Notes under the pieces: model-generated
What the model saw: the letters and a program-made list of their open reading frames with translations, nothing else
Databases searched by the model: none
What the model was told of the DNA's origin: nothing
Translations under genes and position numbers: made by a program
Assembly: GCA_947087145.1 (NCBI GenBank)
Contig: CAMUBM010000038.1
Coordinates: 1 to 6,982 of the forward strand
Length of the DNA stretch: 6,982 nt
Source: an uncultured Mycoplasmatota bacterium
GTDB lineage: Bacteria; Bacillota_I; Bacilli_A; RF39; UBA660
Direction: 5' to 3'
In this document: one piece after another, positions 4,419 through 6,982 of the stretch
Position numbering within the stretch: the first letter of the stretch is position 1
How the letters are laid out: every line of letters begins with the position of its first letter

Positions 4419-6236
4419 ATGAAAAAGATAACAAAAGTAATAGAAATGATAAAATACAACTTAAAAACTTTAGTTCTATTTGAACTCCTATTTAAAATTT
4501 GTACGATTTTTTTATGTACGCCTTTCTTTTTAAGAATTTTTAATTGGATAATGCAAATAAGAGGGTACCAGTACTTGACCCTAGAAAATATTCCTTCCTT
4601 TTTTCTGCACCCTCTCACATTTTTTTTAATCTTACTACTAATCCTTTTAATGACTGCTTATACAGTTTTTGATATTACCACCCTTATCGTTATTTTAGAT
4701 AGTTCTTATCAAAAACAAAAAATAAAAATGACTACAGCAATTCATTTTTCTTTAAAAAAATGTCGGAATATCATTCATCTACAAAATCTTCCAATTGCCT
4801 TTTTAGTTTTATTTTTAATTCCTTTTCTACCTATAGGAATTTCTTCCAATTTTATTTCTTCTCTATCCATTCCAGAATTTATTCTAGAATATATTATAAA
4901 AAATAAAGTTTTACTTCCTCTTATGATTTTTCTTCTTTGTATTTTGACAATCATTTTATTACATTGGATGTATTCCATACATTACTTTGTTCTTGAAAAT
5001 TGTAACTTTAAAGAAGCAAGAAAAAAGAGCAAAGAATTAGGTAAGCATAAGCACTTAAAAGATGGTTTTACCTTGATATTCATTCAACTTGTGAATGTTT
5101 TTCTCTATATTTTCTTTTTGCTCTTGGGAATTACCATTCTCCTTTTTATCAATAATGCTTTTCCCTACGAATTATTACTAAAAAGTTTTACCACAACGTT
5201 TATTGCTTCGTTCATTACAATAACCTCTCTTTTAGTAGCAGTGCTTGCAACGCCGATTAGTTATGCAGGTATAAGTGTAATGTACTATTTTCATAAAGAA
5301 GAAAAGAAAGAAAAAATCAAACATATTGCAGGAGAAAAGAAAGATACAACACAAGAAAATAAAAAAATTAAAAAGGGAATTGTGCTAATATGTATCCTTG
5401 CACTTCTAGTGGGAACTATTTTTATGTATCGTATTTATGATGGACAAATTGTTTTGCCAAAAACAGAAACAAACATTGAAATAACTGCTCATCGCGGTGC
5501 TTCCAAAGAATACCCAGAAAATACGATGCGTGCCTTTAAAGGTGCAAAAGAAATGGACGCTGATTGGATAGAACTCGATGTACAAGAAACAAAAGAGGGA
5601 AAAATCATTGTGATACATGATAGCAACTTAAAAAGAACCACAGGAGTAAATAAACATGTTTGGGAATTGACTTATGAAGAAATAAAAAATCTAGATGCTG
5701 GCAGTTTCATGAAGGAAGAATTTAAAAACGAAAAAATTCCCTTGCTAGAAGAAGTAGTAACATTTGCCAAAGAAAATAACATCAAACTTAATATTGAATT
5801 GAAACCAACAGGAAAAGAAAAAGATTTTGAAAAAAAAGTCATAGAACTTATCAAAGAAGCCAAATATGAAAAAAATTGTGTCCTTGCTTCTCAAAATTAC
5901 TCCGTTTTAGAAAATAGTAAAAAAATTAATAAAGAAATCACTACTTTGTATGTCATGAGTTTTGCCTATGGAGACATTACAAAATTAGAGGCAGCAGATC
6001 ATTTTAGCATTGAAGCATCCAGTATTACAGAAAACTTAGTAAATAAAATTCACCAAGAAAATAAACAGATTTATGCTTGGACTATTAATAGCGAAGAAAC
6101 CATGCAAAAAATGATAGATTTAAAAGTAGACAATATTATTACAGATAACATCACTCTTGCCAAAAAAGTAATAGAGAAAAACAAAGAAACAAATTTTTTT
6201 GAGGCATACATAAAATGGATAGAAAATTTCTTATAA
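4419..6236 (+). CDS. membrane-anchored glycerophosphodiester phosphodiesterase
   Basis: This 605-residue protein has two parts. Residues 1 to about 340 hold roughly seven hydrophobic segments and match the layout of the GDPD-associated membrane domain (PF10110). Residues from about 353 form a full GDPD TIM-barrel (PF03009). Catalytic signatures are in place: H358-R359-G360, E367-N368-T369, E385 and D387 in W-I-E-L-D-V-Q, H400-D401, E460-x-K462, and the late Y-A-W-T-I-N strand. The family hydrolyses glycerophosphodiesters to glycerol-3-phosphate and an alcohol with a divalent metal. Basic residues before the last TM segment put the catalytic domain outside, where substrates could be lysolipid headgroups or glycerol-phosphate polymers such as teichoic acid (inference). 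AAGGAG at 4407-4412, six bases before the ATG, fixes the start. No strong promoter is visible between the upstream terminator and this gene. The SanA-like gene starts 17 bases after its stop. Confidence 0.95.
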   Translation: MKKITKVIEMIKYNLKTLVLFELLFKICTIFLCTPFFLRIFNWIMQIRGYQYLTLENIPSFFLHPLTFFLILLLILLMTAYTVFDITTLIVILDSSYQKQKIKMTTAIHFSLKKCRNIIHLQNLPIAFLVLFLIPFLPIGISSNFISSLSIPEFILEYIIKNKVLLPLMIFLLCILTIILLHWMYSIHYFVLENCNFKEARKKSKELGKHKHLKDGFTLIFIQLVNVFLYIFFLLLGITILLFINNAFPYELLLKSFTTTFIASFITITSLLVAVLATPISYAGISVMYYFHKEEKKEKIKHIAGEKKDTTQENKKIKKGIVLICILALLVGTIFMYRIYDGQIVLPKTETNIEITAHRGASKEYPENTMRAFKGAKEMDADWIELDVQETKEGKIIVIHDSNLKRTTGVNKHVWELTYEEIKNLDAGSFMKEEFKNEKIPLLEEVVTFAKENNIKLNIELKPTGKEKDFEKKVIELIKEAKYEKNCVLASQNYSVLENSKKINKEITTLYVMSFAYGDITKLEAADHFSIEASSITENLVNKIHQENKQIYAWTINSEETMQKMIDLKVDNIITDNITLAKKVIEKNKETNFFEAYIKWIENFL

Positions 6237-6253
6237 AGGAGCAAAGGAAAGAT

Positions 6254-6913
6254 ATGAAAGAAAAAATAAAAAAAGTGGGAAAAGTATTAGGCATTCTTCT
6301 TATCTTGGGAATATTCATTTTATTTTCTATCAATATTTTGGTGAAACAAACAACAAAAAAACAAATAGTGCAAAATACAATAGAAGAAAATTATGATGCC
6401 ATTTTAGTTTTAGGAGCAGGCATATGGGGCGACAGGCCAAGTCCAATGCTTGAAGATAGGCTCTTAACAGCTATTTCTTTATATGAAGAAGGAGCATCGC
6501 AAAAAATTATTATGAGTGGAGACCATGGAAGAAAAGACTACGACGAAGTAAACCTCATGAAAAATTTTGTCAAAGAAAAAGGAATTCCTTCCGAAAATAT
6601 TTTTATGGACCATGCTGGTTTTTCGACCTATGAAAGTCTCTACCGAGCAAAAGAAATTTTTGGAGTAAAAAAAATAATCATAGTCACGCAAAAATACCAT
6701 TTGTATCGTTCTTTGTATATTGCAAACAAGTTAGGAATAGAAGCAGTAGGAGTTCCTGCTGATATAAGAACCTATGCAGGACAATCTAAACGAGAATTAA
6801 GAGAAATAGTGGCAAGAGGCAAAGACCTTTTGAAATGTATCCTAAAACCAAAACCAACCTATTTGGGAGAGTCTATCCCTATTAGTGGCAGCGGAGATGT
6901 TACAAATGATTAG
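6254..6913 (+). CDS. SanA/YdcF/ElyC family (DUF218) membrane protein
   Basis: This 219-residue protein has one N-terminal TM helix (about 10-28) and a DUF218 domain (PF02698) facing outside. Family motifs in order are D48-A-I-L-V-L-G-A, R-L-L-T-A-I-S-L-Y, S88-G-D-H, the A121-G-F-S-T-Y-E-S loop, T145-Q-K-Y-H-L-Y-R-S, and a late R-E-x-x-A-R segment. It ends with the G-E-x-I-P-I-x-G-x-G tail typical of SanA-like proteins. E. coli SanA and ElyC affect envelope barrier function and peptidoglycan or lipid-carrier metabolism, but the reaction is unproven. The frame is open from an ATG at 6215 inside the GDPD gene, but that codon lacks an SD. AAAGGA (6243-6248) five bases before the ATG at 6254 makes the latter the likely start. 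It probably forms an operon with the GDPD gene. Confidence 0.92.
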   Translation: MKEKIKKVGKVLGILLILGIFILFSINILVKQTTKKQIVQNTIEENYDAILVLGAGIWGDRPSPMLEDRLLTAISLYEEGASQKIIMSGDHGRKDYDEVNLMKNFVKEKGIPSENIFMDHAGFSTYESLYRAKEIFGVKKIIIVTQKYHLYRSLYIANKLGIEAVGVPADIRTYAGQSKRELREIVARGKDLLKCILKPKPTYLGESIPISGSGDVTND

Positions 6914-6974
6914 AAAAGAAAACTCTACCTTGAAGAGGTGTTTCATAAATTCTAAAAAGAGTATTCTAGTAAGT

Positions 6975-6980
6975 AGGAGG
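6975..6980 (+). promoter_or_regulatory. strong SD (AGGAGG) of a gene beyond the right edge
   Basis: A perfect AGGAGG ends two bases before the window edge, so another + strand gene very likely starts just outside. The 60 bases between the SanA-like stop and this SD hold no convincing terminator or promoter, so the next gene may belong to the same transcript. Confidence 0.6.
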
Positions 6981-6982
6981 TA

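Noticed and set aside
4292..4618. Minus-strand ORF over the start of the GDPD gene
   Set aside because: It is a low-complexity hydrophobic shadow of a real gene and crosses a + strand terminator.
6215..6253. Upstream ATG as the start of the SanA-like protein
   Set aside because: It has no SD and lies inside the GDPD gene. The ATG at 6254 has AAAGGA at a good distance and gives a normal N-terminal anchor.
6914..6974. Terminator after the SanA-like gene
   Set aside because: Only a four- or five-base imperfect stem without a T-tract can be drawn.
1..6982. Alternative genetic code with TGA as Trp, suggested by no intact gene ending in TGA
   Set aside because: The intact genes use TGG for Trp and contain no internal TGA. 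Eight stops without TGA is unremarkable in AT-rich DNA.

Overview
The window is strongly AT-rich (about 30% GC by eye). Every gene I can support lies on the + strand, except a possible gene start at the extreme left edge. Strong AGGAGG-like ribosome binding sites, sigma-A-type promoters, a CIRCE operator, rho-independent terminators and families such as DUF2000 and the membrane-anchored GDPD point to a low-GC Bacillota (Bacilli/Clostridia-like, possibly a gut lineage). TGG encodes Trp and no intact gene has an internal TGA, so the standard code fits. I cannot name a species.

Layout. 1-752: a promoter followed by a composite relic. The N-terminal part of a CmpB-type (PF06541) membrane protein is joined to the C-terminal part of a diacylglycerol glucosyltransferase-type enzyme, and both pieces carry frame breaks. 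753-1397: a small lipoprotein and a DUF7662-like small protein form a tight pair. 1395-1993: a promoter, a 28-codon ORF with a strong ribosome binding site, and a DUF2000 gene. 2043-2500: a decayed type III (CptIN/ToxIN-like) toxin-antitoxin locus, with a near-consensus promoter, one RNA repeat-like unit plus partial copies, a strong terminator, and a toxin gene with a large internal deletion, a frame change and a stop. 2497-2814: a TfoX N-terminal-domain gene whose start overlaps the toxin relic. 2887-3460: a CIRCE-controlled small heat-shock protein gene with 5'-UTR hairpins and its own terminator. 3478-4389: a four-TM membrane protein of unknown family, with its own promoter and terminator. 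4419-6913: a two-gene envelope unit, a multi-TM glycerophosphodiester phosphodiesterase followed by a SanA/YdcF (DUF218) protein. An SD at the right edge announces another gene.

How the parts fit. The right half is ordinary chromosomal housekeeping: heat-shock response under HrcA and envelope or glycerolipid functions. The left half looks like an accessory or decaying zone, with truncated membrane-lipid and transport genes, small orphan proteins and a broken toxin-antitoxin module. The most interesting signal is the type III locus. Its toxin is clearly destroyed, while the promoter, RNA unit and terminator upstream still look functional, so an orphan antitoxin RNA may still be made.
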